Below, in pieces: positions 23,305-32,276 of a DNA stretch of 64,000 nucleotides; position 1 is the stretch's first letter; each line of letters opens with the position of its first letter. Origin of the DNA: Eubacterium sp. (GTDB taxonomy: Bacteria; Bacillota; Clostridia; Lachnospirales; Lachnospiraceae); contig JAFRWY010000066.1 of assembly GCA_017437905.1 (NCBI GenBank), forward strand, positions 24,765-88,764, written 5' to 3'. A program made the position numbers and the translations under genes. The notes beneath the pieces were generated by a model, which was not told the DNA's origin, searched no databases, and worked only from the letters and a program-made list of their open reading frames with translations.

Positions 23305-25179
23305 TGCTTTATACCGTATACTCTCGTACTCCTCCCGGGAAAGGAATGGAGCCATATCATCCAGAGACGGAGATACGATCCGACCATCCGGAAGGATTCT
23401 GGAGGACGACTTCGGTTCAAAATTCTGTTCCGGATCCAGGATTACCTCACAGAGACAGGCATCCGGTCCCTCCAGTGCCCTGCCGAGATCCGCATCAAAA
23501 GCCTCTCCCGCTTCCAGTCTGCAGTAACCGATCCCAAACGCTTTCGCAAGCATCTCAAAATCCGGGAATCCCACTCCGCTCTCTGCATCGATCCCGATAA
23601 ACGGCGGTTGGAAGAGATTCCTCTGGGTCTGCCGGATCGACAGATACCCATTATTGTTCAATACGAAGATCTTCAGGTTCAACCGGTTCTTGGCCACGGT
23701 AGCCAGTTCCTGAAGATTCATCATGATGCTTCCGTCCCCGTCGATACAGATAGTCCGTCGGCTGTTATCCGAAACTGCAACACCCACTGCCGCCGGGAAT
23801 CCGTAACCCATGGCCGCACAGCCGGAATTTGTAAACAGTCGCTGCCCCTGCTTTACCTTCGCCGCCTGGAAGGTCACCACGCAGGCACTTCCGTTTCCGC
23901 AAATGATCCGGTCCTCCGGTGTGAGGCGGTCAAACAGCCGGTCGATAAATACATAGGGATTGATAACACCACCCTCCGCCGTACCGGAAGCATCCGGATA
24001 CTCCGGCCGGGTGGCAGGAAACCGTTCCAGAAGATTCCGGCACCATTTCCGCCAGGATTCATGCATTTCCGGCGTCTGATAGTCCTGATCAAGCATCTCT
24101 GCCAGGAAGCACTTTACATCCCCATGCACCGGAAGATCCACCTTCACGGTAGGCTTACGGAGTTCCTTTTCGTCGATATCCACGACGATCTTATATGCAT
24201 TTTTCGCAAAATCAAAATGGTTATATCCGATCATCCGGATGTTCATCCGGCAGCCCAGACTGATCAGAAGATCACAGTTCTGTACCGCGAAATTCCCCGA
24301 GCGGATGCCCACGGTTCCCGGCATTCCGACATAATACGGATTGTCATAGGCGATCGTATCATTTGCATTCCAGGCGGTAACCACGGGGATTTTGTATCTT
24401 GAAACAAACTGAAGGAATTCTTCTTCGGCATCCCCGAGTCGGATGCCGGTTCCCGCCAGAATAAGAGGTGCCTTGGCTGCATGGATTCGATCTATGATTT
24501 CACGTATCATTCTTTCGTCGACAGGTTTCTTCGCCTCCGGCGACGATTGCTCTCTCGCAATGTCATCCTGAGGAGTTCCCGGCAACGAAGGATCTCTTTC
24601 CGTGTCATCCCTCTCTTCACCAAAATGAACCAGTTCCTCCGTCTCCACATATGCGCCCTGCACATCCAGAGGGATATCCAGCCATACAGGCCCTCCACGG
24701 CCGTTCTGCGCCTCATACCATGCCTTTTCCAGATGATATGCAATCTCCTTCGGTTCCGTCACCATAACGGCATATTTCGTCATATTTCGTACGGAATCGA
24801 TGATCTGGAATTCCTGATCCCCCAGCTGCCGGAGTCCCAGTTCCGGGCAGGACCAGGTGGTGGTCTCCCGCTTCACCTGTCCGGACACCACGAACATGGG
24901 GATCGAATCCACCCAGCCACCCATCACGCCCGTAATGGCATTGGTTCCACCCGGCCCGCTGGTCACACATACAAGCGCGATCTTCCCTGTCATTCGTGTG
25001 TATCCTTCTGCGGCAATGGCACAGGCCTGTTCATGATGATTAAATATACAGTGCATCCCTTCCTGATGACCTATCGCATCATCCAGATGCATGGCTCCTC
25101 CGCCCGTTACCATGAAACAATCGGTAACGCCGTGGGCGATGAAGAACTCTGAAATATATTTTGCAACCTTGATTTTCAT
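23302..25179 (-). CDS. Thiamine-diphosphate enzyme, acetolactate-synthase-like
   Basis: A 625-residue ThDP-dependent enzyme with the three-domain acetolactate synthase layout. The catalytic Glu50 is in NHHEQACAIAAEGY. The central domain is near 214-350, and the C-terminal ThDP motif IDGDGSIMMN...LNNNGYLS lies near 474-505. In glycan loci such enzymes include YerE, which adds a two-carbon unit from pyruvate to a keto-sugar. That role is inferred from context, since there is no ilvN-type subunit and no branched-chain amino acid gene nearby. Residues about 190-207 (in the PYR-to-middle linker) are encoded by an in-frame copy of the dispersed repeat. Confidence 0.82.
   Translation of the reverse strand: MKIKVAKYISEFFIAHGVTDCFMVTGGGAMHLDDAIGHQEGMHCIFNHHEQACAIAAEGYTRMTGKIALVCVTSGPGGTNAITGVMGGWVDSIPMFVVSGQVKRETTTWSCPELGLRQLGDQEFQIIDSVRNMTKYAVMVTEPKEIAYHLEKAWYEAQNGRGGPVWLDIPLDVQGAYVETEELVHFGEERDDTERDPSLPGTPQDDIAREQSSPEAKKPVDERMIREIIDRIHAAKAPLILAGTGIRLGDAEEEFLQFVSRYKIPVVTAWNANDTIAYDNPYYVGMPGTVGIRSGNFAVQNCDLLISLGCRMNIRMIGYNHFDFAKNAYKIVVDIDEKELRKPTVKVDLPVHGDVKCFLAEMLDQDYQTPEMHESWRKWCRNLLERFPATRPEYPDASGTAEGGVINPYVFIDRLFDRLTPEDRIICGNGSACVVTFQAAKVKQGQRLFTNSGCAAMGYGFPAAVGVAVSDNSRRTICIDGDGSIMMNLQELATVAKNRLNLKIFVLNNNGYLSIRQTQRNLFQPPFIGIDAESGVGFPDFEMLAKAFGIGYCRLEAGEAFDADLGRALEGPDACLCEVILDPEQNFEPKSSSRILPDGRIVSPSLDDMAPFLSREEYESIRYKA
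24560..24610. repeat. Dispersed repeat copy inserted in frame in the ThDP-enzyme gene
   Basis: The segment begins TGTCATCCTGAGG, continues with CGAAGGATC and ends at a second GTCATCC. This matches the copy at 34620-34665 and other intergenic copies. It is read through as DDTERDPSLPGTPQDDIA without disrupting the frame. Confidence 0.75.
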
Positions 25180-25218
25180 TGATGATTCCTCATATAGTTT
25201 TTAGACTCTTCGTATTTT

Positions 25219-25334
25219 AGATTCTTCGCTTCGCTCAGAACGATAACCGCCTGTCACGGTGAGGCCAAAGGCCGAAGAATCCCCTCTCTCCGTTACGGGG
25301 TCCTTCACTCCCTTCGGTCATTCAGGATGACATG
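25219..25334. repeat. Dispersed repeat, compound copy
   Basis: It contains GATTCTTCGCTTCGCTCAGAA, then GAAGAATCCCCTCTCTCCGT, then CAGGATGACATG. The right end overlaps the last codons of the aldolase fusion gene, whose stop codon TGA is formed by the repeat's CATCCTGA edge. Confidence 0.85.
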
Positions 25335-26929
25335 TTGTACGCCGATGGTGTCAGGAATCTCACCTCCGCCCGATCCCTGATCGAAGCAAAAAACGAAATG
25401 GCATACTGATTCAGCGCCTCCGCCTTCTCCTTCAGGAAGCTGTACGCCTTGGCCACATCGAAATAGTTCACATTGTCCGGCGAATAACCGTCCAGTCCCG
25501 CAAGCGTTATGCGGTCACAGCCGCAGTGAAGCAGCGTCCGGATCAGCATACACATGGAATTGTCCGGGAATACAGCCTCCTCGTCTATGATCCGGGAATA
25601 ATTCACCACATAATCAAACTCCCGGGCGCTCCGCTTCAGATTGGAAGATGCGATAAGCCGGATGTCCGCATTTTCCTCTGCGTGCATCTGAGTCGCAGAC
25701 TGCAGATATCTGGATGCATTTGTGATAAACATAAAATCCGGGTGAGTGACCGCCGGGATATAATTGATCGAAATGACCACCGGATGCTTCTCCCCGATAT
25801 ATTCCCGGATCCGGTCCGCATGGGTACTGATGGTAGCTCCCGGCCCGATGATCAGCACCTCCCGGCCGCCGATATCCTCCCGGAGCCGTGCCAGATCCGC
25901 CGTATCATCACACTCTTCCTTCTGATAATCCAGATAGAGCTGCTCGACCAGCTTCATATTCTTCTCCAGCTTCTGATCCTCCGGAATCTTCTGAAGGATC
26001 TCATTAACTGCCGTTATAGACAGGGTCCTTTTATTCATAAGGTGCGACACATAATTCGGATGTACCTTGTTCGATGCCGCGATGTAGTAGAACAGCTGAT
26101 AGCCCCAGGGAGATTTCTGCTGAAAATCCAGGATGCTGGAGGTGATGGCCTCCTGCATTTCCGTCACCACATAATTCTTCCCGAAATGCTCATTCATATA
26201 CATGGCGATCAGTTCGAGAGGCGCATTTCCCGCGCTCTTTCCCATGCCGTAGAGAGTTCCGTCCACCAGCAAATCCCGCTCCGTCGGATAATCCAGGACC
26301 GTGATCGCATTGATATAACCAAGCTGGAAATTGTTATGCGCATGGAAGCCCAGGATGATCTCCTTCGATAGCTCCGCATCCAGGATCTTCAGGATGTGGG
26401 TCAGTTCCGTCGGGTTCAGCAGGCCGTAGGTGTCCACCATGGATACCGCGTAAGGATGAATGGCATTTGCAAGCTTTGCCACATCCCGGAGCTCGTCATC
26501 CGTGTAACTGGACACGGAAACCAGCTGTACGAAGACCTTATATCCAAGTTCCACCACCTGCCGGCAGAAATCGATGGCCGGAACGCGCTTATCCTTCTTG
26601 AAAATAACACGGATCCCGTCCAGATAGGACTCCTCGCAGGGCTGCACATTTTTTATATCACATGTCCCAAAATCGATCATCCCCACGACCATGGTGTTCT
26701 TCCGGTCCAGGCGGCCGTAAATCTTCTCCACACAGTCCGTGGAGGGCATGATGCTCCGATTCAGGTCGAACACTCTTCTGTCGTCCAGGAAGCCGATCTC
26801 GATCACATCCGTCCCTGAACTCACCACCCGGTCAAAGATATTCACCATATTGTCATGACCGAACTCCCAGTCATTCAGATACCCTCCGTCCCGAAGGGTA
26901 CAGTCCAGCAAATATTTTCTACTCCCCAT
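25322..26929 (-). CDS. HMGL-like aldolase fused to a GT42/Maf-like domain
   Basis: A 535-residue fusion. Residues 1-310 are a DRE-TIM metallolyase-type barrel: LLDCTLRDGGYLNDW at 7-21, metal-binding HAHNN at 196-200 and GTLYGMGKSAGNAPLELI at 224-241, closest to 4-hydroxy-2-oxovalerate aldolases. Residues 355-535 form a Rossmann-like domain with IIGPGATIS, VISINYIP, FITNASRY and ITLAGLDGY, in the order seen in GT42 sialyltransferases and DUF115/Maf proteins. The ATG at 26929 has AGAGGG seven bases upstream; an ATG at 26959 abuts the previous stop with poor spacing. The aldol substrate and any transferred sugar are unknown. Confidence 0.75.
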   Translation of the reverse strand: MGSRKYLLDCTLRDGGYLNDWEFGHDNMVNIFDRVVSSGTDVIEIGFLDDRRVFDLNRSIMPSTDCVEKIYGRLDRKNTMVVGMIDFGTCDIKNVQPCEESYLDGIRVIFKKDKRVPAIDFCRQVVELGYKVFVQLVSVSSYTDDELRDVAKLANAIHPYAVSMVDTYGLLNPTELTHILKILDAELSKEIILGFHAHNNFQLGYINAITVLDYPTERDLLVDGTLYGMGKSAGNAPLELIAMYMNEHFGKNYVVTEMQEAITSSILDFQQKSPWGYQLFYYIAASNKVHPNYVSHLMNKRTLSITAVNEILQKIPEDQKLEKNMKLVEQLYLDYQKEECDDTADLARLREDIGGREVLIIGPGATISTHADRIREYIGEKHPVVISINYIPAVTHPDFMFITNASRYLQSATQMHAEENADIRLIASSNLKRSAREFDYVVNYSRIIDEEAVFPDNSMCMLIRTLLHCGCDRITLAGLDGYSPDNVNYFDVAKAYSFLKEKAEALNQYAISFFASIRDRAEVRFLTPSAYNMSS

Positions 26930-26959
26930 AGTCATTCCCTCTTTTTCGTATCTTCCCAT

Positions 26960-27634
26960 TTACTCCTTGTCCAAGGCCGCAGACTGAAGAATCCCAAGGA
27001 TTTCCGCAATCTCCTTCGGAGTATTTGCCACACCAATGTGCGGATACTCCGCCACGTCCTCTGCCGTTACAAATCCAAATCCGTAGGTAACCCCCAGGAA
27101 CGCCACGCCCGCATCCCTTGCCCCAACTGCATCGGTGTAGGCATCGCCGACCATCACCGCTTCCTCCGGCGTGACACCAAGATCCTTCAGGGTCAGCTGC
27201 AGCACCTCAGCCTTGGACAGTTTCCCCTCCGGATCCTGTCCGTGGATCACATGGAAATGCTGTGCCAGGCCTTTATCCTCCAGCAGCATTTTCGCCTGAT
27301 CCTCACGCTTATAGGTACATACCCCCAGGAGATAACCCTCCTCACGAAGTTCTTGCAACAACTCCTCTAATCCATCATAGTGTGCCGCAAAGAAAAGGTC
27401 GCCCTCCTTATAATGATTGCGGAAGGTATGCATGGCCACCTTTGCTTCTTCCCCGGTGATCCCGTACAGTTCCTGCATCCTGTGATGGATCGGGGGACCG
27501 ATAAAGGTCCGGAGCGTCTCCTCCGGAAGTTCCTTATACCCCAGAATTTCAATCGTATATCTCACCGACCGGATGACACCCTCCGACGTATCCAGAAGGG
27601 TTCCGTCCAGATCGAATATTACTGCCTTTACCAT
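26960..27634 (-). CDS. HAD-superfamily phosphatase (phosphoglycolate phosphatase-like)
   Basis: A 224-residue HAD hydrolase with motif I DLDGTLLDT, motif II in GVCTYKR, a Lys-containing loop (GKLSKAEVL) and motif IV VMVGDAYTDA. The alpha-helical cap is of the PGP/beta-phosphoglucomutase type. GGAG for its ATG overlaps the polC stop and the spacing is nine bases, so it is translated from the polC transcript. The substrate could be phosphoglycolate or a sugar phosphate feeding the following glycan genes. Confidence 0.87.
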   Translation of the reverse strand: MVKAVIFDLDGTLLDTSEGVIRSVRYTIEILGYKELPEETLRTFIGPPIHHRMQELYGITGEEAKVAMHTFRNHYKEGDLFFAAHYDGLEELLQELREEGYLLGVCTYKREDQAKMLLEDKGLAQHFHVIHGQDPEGKLSKAEVLQLTLKDLGVTPEEAVMVGDAYTDAVGARDAGVAFLGVTYGFGFVTAEDVAEYPHIGVANTPKEIAEILGILQSAALDKE

Positions 27635-27643
27635 TATTTCTCC

Positions 27644-30600
27644 TTAATCGAACGTGAACTGCAGCTGCCCGGTCTTCGGCATATCCCCCAGGATCCCCAG
27701 CTTTGCCATGGTCTCGATCACGGTTCCCGACAGCTTCGCCCGGCTCTTCAGTTCCTCCTGTGACAGGAAAAGTCCGTCCTTCGCCGCTTCCTTCAGCTGC
27801 GTGGCGGCGGTTTCGCCCATGCCGTCGATGGAGGAAAAGCTGGGCATGATCTTCCCGTCGATCACCTGGAAATACCTGTCATCCGCCCTGTAAATGTCGA
27901 TGGGCATGAACTCCAGACCACGGGCATACATTTCCTGTACGATCCGCATGTCACGGATGGAATCATCGTCCTTCGCCGTCTTCTCAAACTTCTCCAGATG
28001 CTGCAGCCTGTGGAGCTCCCGGTCCAGACGCTCACGCCCCTGGCACATGGTCTCGTAGGAGAAGGCCTTTGCCCGGATGCTGAAGAAGGCCGCATAGTAG
28101 GCCAGCGGATGATAGACCTTGAAATAAGCCACACGCCATCCCATCATGACATAGGCCACGGCATGGGCCTTGGGGAACATGTACTTGATCTTCTCGCAGC
28201 TTCCCATGTACCATTCGGGCACATCATGCTCGGCTATCATATCCTTCCAGCCGCCCCATTTATCGCATTTTCCGGAGGCCACTTTGCCCTTCCGGACATT
28301 TTCCATGATACTGAAGGCATCCCCCGAAGGGAGCCCCATATGCATCAGATATACCATGATATCGTCACGGCAGCAGATGGCCGAGGACAGCTTGCAGGTG
28401 CCTGCCTGGATCAGATCCTTGGCATTTCCCAACCACACATCCGTACCGTGGGACAGTCCGGAGATCCGTACCAGATCCGAGAAATTCTGCGGATCCGCAT
28501 CGATCACCATCTGCATGGCGAAGTCCGTTCCGAACTCCGGGATTCCCAGGGCCCCGAGGGGTGTGCCGTCGATATCCTCCGGCGTGATCCCCAGTGCCTC
28601 CGTTCCGTGAAAGAGCGACATTACCTTCTTGTCATCCAGTGGAACCGTCTTCGCATCCAGTCCCGTCAGATCCTCCAGCCGTCGGATCATGGTGGGATCG
28701 TCGTGTCCGAGGATATCGAATTTCAGAAGGTTATGATCGATGGAATGATATTCAAAATGTGTCGTCACCTGATCCGACGTCTGGTCATTCGCCGGCTTCT
28801 GGACAGGTGTGAAACTGTAGATCTCCTCCGTATCCGGTGTAACGATGATGCCTCCCGGATGCTGGCCGGTGGAACGCTTTACGCCCAGACAATGCTGCAC
28901 GATGCGGTCCATTTCCGCCTGTCGCATGGAGATTCCACGCCGCTCACAGAAACCCTTGATATAACCGAACACCGTCTTCTCCGCATAGGTGGTGATGGTC
29001 CCTGCACGGAAAGCATGGTCCTCACCGAACATCTCACCGATAAATGCATGAGCCCTGGGCTGGTAATCGCCGGAGAAGTTGAGATCGATATCCGGCTCCT
29101 TATCTCCCTTAAACCCGAGGAAGGTCTCGAAGGGGATATCATGCCCCTCCTTGATCAGCTTGTGACCGCATTTCGGACAGTCACGATCCGGCATGTCACA
29201 TCCGGACATGCCCGAATAAGCCTTCACCTCTTCGGAATCAAAATCCACAAAATGACACTCCGGACAGATATAGTGGGGTGAAAGCGGATTTACCTCCGTG
29301 ATCCCGGCCATGGTGGCCGCAAAGGAGGATCCCACCGACCCACGGGAGCCTACCAGATATCCGTCCGCATTGGACTTCCACACCAGTTTCTGCGCAATGA
29401 TATACATCACGGAATAGCCGTTGTTGATGATGGAATCCAGTTCCTTATTCAGCCGCTCCGAAACAATGGGCGGAAGCTCCGGCCCGTAGATCTCATGGGC
29501 TTTATTCTCACAGATCTCCCGCAGGGTCCGGTCCGAATTCTCGATCACCGGCGGACACTTGTCCGGACGTACCGGTGAGATCCGCTCGATCATATCCGCG
29601 ATCCTGTTCGAATTATCGATCACGATCTCCTTCGCCAGATCCGGATCCAGATAGTCGAACTCGGCAAGCATTTCCTCCGTGGTCCGGAAATACAGCGGGG
29701 GCTGGCGCAGCATTTCATTTGAAAGCGCACTCTCTCCCTCTGCGATGGGGATAAGACGAACCTCCTTATCCTTCTTCGGTCCCTTATCCTTACTGCCCTC
29801 CTGGATGATGGTCCGGAAGGCTGCATCCTCAGGATCCAGGAAATGTACATCTCCGGTAGCTACCACCGGTTTCCCGAATTCCTTTCCCAGGGCAATGATC
29901 CTCTTATTCAGATCCCGAAGATCCTCCTCCGACTGCACCGCGGCCACCTTGCTGTCATCGATCAGATGCCGGTTGTTGGATGTAGGCTGGATCTCCAGAT
30001 AATCGTAAAAACTTACGATACGGGCAATCTCCGCATCGCTCCTGCCGTCCAGAAGGGCCTGATACAGCTGCCCTCTCTCGCAGGCCGTCCCCAGCAGCAG
30101 GCCCTCACGATGCTTCTCGATCTCACTGAGAGGGATTCTTGGGAAACGGTTGAAATACTTGATATGGGAATCGGAGATCAGACGGTACAGATTCACCCGT
30201 CCTGTCTCATTTTTTACAAGGATCGTTCCGTGAAATGTATGCGCCTTATGGATCGCATCCACGGACTCATGTCCGCGGCGGTCCAGTTCCTCTACCGTAT
30301 GGATCCCCGCCTCATGCATCATTTTCATCAGGGATACAAAGATCTTCGCGGTCACATCCGCATCATCGCACGCCCGGTGATGATGTGCGTTGACCACGCC
30401 GAAATGCTTGCAGAGACGATCCAGAGTGTACCGTCCCAGCTGCGGCAGCAGCACGTAGGACAGGGTCATGGTATCCAGTGCGGTAAAGGGATAGGGCAGC
30501 CCGAGGCGGCTGCAGTTCTCCTGTATAAAGCCTGTATCAAATGTGGCGTTATGTGCCACGAGGATCGCATCCTTCGCAAATTCCAGGAACTTCGGAAGGA

Positions 30601-32197
30601 TCACATTGATATTGGGCGCATTCATCACCATATCATCCGTGATGGATGTGAGCAGAGTTATCTCATAGGGAATGGGTTCCTCCGGATTGATAAACTCCGA
30701 GAAACGTCCGATCTCATTTCCGTATGCATCCACACGCACGGCACCGATCTCGATGATCTTGCAGCGCTTCATGGAAAGACCCGTGGTCTCGATATCGAAA
30801 ACCACGTACTCCTGCTTTTCATCAAAGGTTTCGCCGTGACCGTTCATGGTGAGGTTCAGGGTATCATCGACAAAATAGCCTTCCACACCGTAGATCACCT
30901 TGAAATCACTGCCCTTCGGAATCGCATGGTTTGCCACGGGAAACGCCTGTACCACCGCATGATCCGTGATGGCCATTGCGTTCATTCCCCAGGAGACAGC
31001 ACGCTTTATGGCCTTTTCCACATCCAGCACACTGTCGCTCTCCGAGAATCCTGTATGCAAATGCAATTCCACCCGTTTCTCGGATGCTCCGTCCTCCCGT
31101 ACCGTCCGGAAGTCCGCCGCCGGCTTGATGCCCGTAATGGTCATAAATCCGAGCTCACGGGAGAAGGAATCGTAATCCACGGTTCCCTTCAGTTTATAGA
31201 ATCCGCCCTTCTTAAATTCCTCCAGAAATACGTCCTTATCCTCAGGCTTCCGGAAGATCTTGAATCCGATGGTGTCCGTATCGTCTGTCATCATGCAAAG
31301 AAGAAGGAAGTTCCCGCTCCTGGTCTCCTTCTCCTCGATGGAGATCACCTGTCCGAGAACACAGACCTCCCCTAGGGAAGGCTGGGTCAGACTGCTGATG
31401 GGTACGATATCCCCCTCAACATCCCGTCCGAAGATACAGTCCGGATCCGATGCACGGTTAAAGCCCTTCTTCTTCCCGTTCTCCATCCGGCCGGCAGGAG
31501 CATTTCCGCCCCGGGGATTCCTTTTTGCAGTAGTTCTTCCGTTTCCGGTATCCCTGCCCGAAGCCTTGCTTTTTGCCGCTCCGGTCTCCGCTGCCCCATC
31601 CTCCGTGGACGAAGCATCCTTTCCTGCACCGGGGCTTACGGCATCGGCCGCCGCAGCTTCCTCTGCCGCTTTCAAAAGGTCCGTCTGTACCGCGATGGTA
31701 TAGGAAAAAGACACGCTGATCGACATCCCAAAGCGTGTCAGAAATGCCTGTTCAAAAAAATCCCGGATCTCCTTCTCCCTGCTCCTTGCAAGCTCCGTAT
31801 TCGAGAGGGTAAGCCGGAGGATCTGATCCGTCATGCGTACCTCCCCGCGCTTGATCAAACGGTACGCCACATGATTCTTCCGGGAAAGTTCATAGAGAAA
31901 GCTGGGCATATAAAGCTCCCAGAGTTTCTCCGGTGTGTACTGTCCGGACAGAAGAAACCGTTCCCGGATCTTCACGTCAAAACGGCTGGTCGGCCCGAAC
32001 AAGAATACTCTCAGTTCCTCCTCCGCCTGGAGAAGGATCTCTTTATCGATCAGATGCGTCGATTCCAGATAGATCTCCATCCGCTGTTTTTCGCGGTACA
32101 TCACGATCCGCGTAACCATGGTATCCCTGAGATACCGGTCCGCGGACTGAGAAAGCTGTATATCCGGAAAGACGTCATAAAACGGTCTTTCATTCAT
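27644..32197 (-). CDS. polC: DNA polymerase III alpha subunit, Gram-positive PolC type
   Basis: A 1517-residue replicative polymerase with proofreading. Layout: an N-terminal domain; a low-complexity Ala/Gly/Lys linker near 175-245; an OB fold (VCVLGQVISIEEKETRSG); PHP (VELHLHTGFSESD) interrupted by a DnaQ-type exonuclease (VVFDIETTGLS and HNATFDTGF); a zinc-binding segment (CPECHFVDFD and CPKCGHKL); and the C-family polymerase core with PDIDLNFSGDYQ. The length is normal for PolC. It is followed closely by the HAD gene and preceded by ispG with a hairpin between them. Confidence 0.97.
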   Translation of the reverse strand: MNERPFYDVFPDIQLSQSADRYLRDTMVTRIVMYREKQRMEIYLESTHLIDKEILLQAEEELRVFLFGPTSRFDVKIRERFLLSGQYTPEKLWELYMPSFLYELSRKNHVAYRLIKRGEVRMTDQILRLTLSNTELARSREKEIRDFFEQAFLTRFGMSISVSFSYTIAVQTDLLKAAEEAAAADAVSPGAGKDASSTEDGAAETGAAKSKASGRDTGNGRTTAKRNPRGGNAPAGRMENGKKKGFNRASDPDCIFGRDVEGDIVPISSLTQPSLGEVCVLGQVISIEEKETRSGNFLLLCMMTDDTDTIGFKIFRKPEDKDVFLEEFKKGGFYKLKGTVDYDSFSRELGFMTITGIKPAADFRTVREDGASEKRVELHLHTGFSESDSVLDVEKAIKRAVSWGMNAMAITDHAVVQAFPVANHAIPKGSDFKVIYGVEGYFVDDTLNLTMNGHGETFDEKQEYVVFDIETTGLSMKRCKIIEIGAVRVDAYGNEIGRFSEFINPEEPIPYEITLLTSITDDMVMNAPNINVILPKFLEFAKDAILVAHNATFDTGFIQENCSRLGLPYPFTALDTMTLSYVLLPQLGRYTLDRLCKHFGVVNAHHHRACDDADVTAKIFVSLMKMMHEAGIHTVEELDRRGHESVDAIHKAHTFHGTILVKNETGRVNLYRLISDSHIKYFNRFPRIPLSEIEKHREGLLLGTACERGQLYQALLDGRSDAEIARIVSFYDYLEIQPTSNNRHLIDDSKVAAVQSEEDLRDLNKRIIALGKEFGKPVVATGDVHFLDPEDAAFRTIIQEGSKDKGPKKDKEVRLIPIAEGESALSNEMLRQPPLYFRTTEEMLAEFDYLDPDLAKEIVIDNSNRIADMIERISPVRPDKCPPVIENSDRTLREICENKAHEIYGPELPPIVSERLNKELDSIINNGYSVMYIIAQKLVWKSNADGYLVGSRGSVGSSFAATMAGITEVNPLSPHYICPECHFVDFDSEEVKAYSGMSGCDMPDRDCPKCGHKLIKEGHDIPFETFLGFKGDKEPDIDLNFSGDYQPRAHAFIGEMFGEDHAFRAGTITTYAEKTVFGYIKGFCERRGISMRQAEMDRIVQHCLGVKRSTGQHPGGIIVTPDTEEIYSFTPVQKPANDQTSDQVTTHFEYHSIDHNLLKFDILGHDDPTMIRRLEDLTGLDAKTVPLDDKKVMSLFHGTEALGITPEDIDGTPLGALGIPEFGTDFAMQMVIDADPQNFSDLVRISGLSHGTDVWLGNAKDLIQAGTCKLSSAICCRDDIMVYLMHMGLPSGDAFSIMENVRKGKVASGKCDKWGGWKDMIAEHDVPEWYMGSCEKIKYMFPKAHAVAYVMMGWRVAYFKVYHPLAYYAAFFSIRAKAFSYETMCQGRERLDRELHRLQHLEKFEKTAKDDDSIRDMRIVQEMYARGLEFMPIDIYRADDRYFQVIDGKIMPSFSSIDGMGETAATQLKEAAKDGLFLSQEELKSRAKLSGTVIETMAKLGILGDMPKTGQLQFTFD

Positions 32198-32223
32198 ATT
32201 GTAATCCCCAAATCATATACAAG

Positions 32224-32266
32224 GACAGTCCCTCCGTCTTTTTCCTCTATGGATGAAGGGACTGTC
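32224..32266. promoter_or_regulatory. Hairpin between ispG and polC
   Basis: Perfect 10-base arms GACAGTCCCT (32224-32233) and AGGGACTGTC (32257-32266) with a 23-base loop; one G-T and two A-T pairs can extend it. Read in the gene direction there is no U tract after it, so it may act as an RNA-processing or attenuation structure rather than a full terminator. Confidence 0.55.
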
Positions 32267-32276
32267 TTTCGCAATC

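Noticed and set aside
23302-25179. Acetolactate synthase of branched-chain amino acid synthesis (ilvB)
   Set aside because: There is no regulatory subunit or other ilv/leu gene nearby, and all neighbours are glycan enzymes.
29843-31375. 510-codon plus-strand open frame
   Set aside because: It is antisense to polC; its His/Arg-rich translation is a by-product of the codon use of polC.
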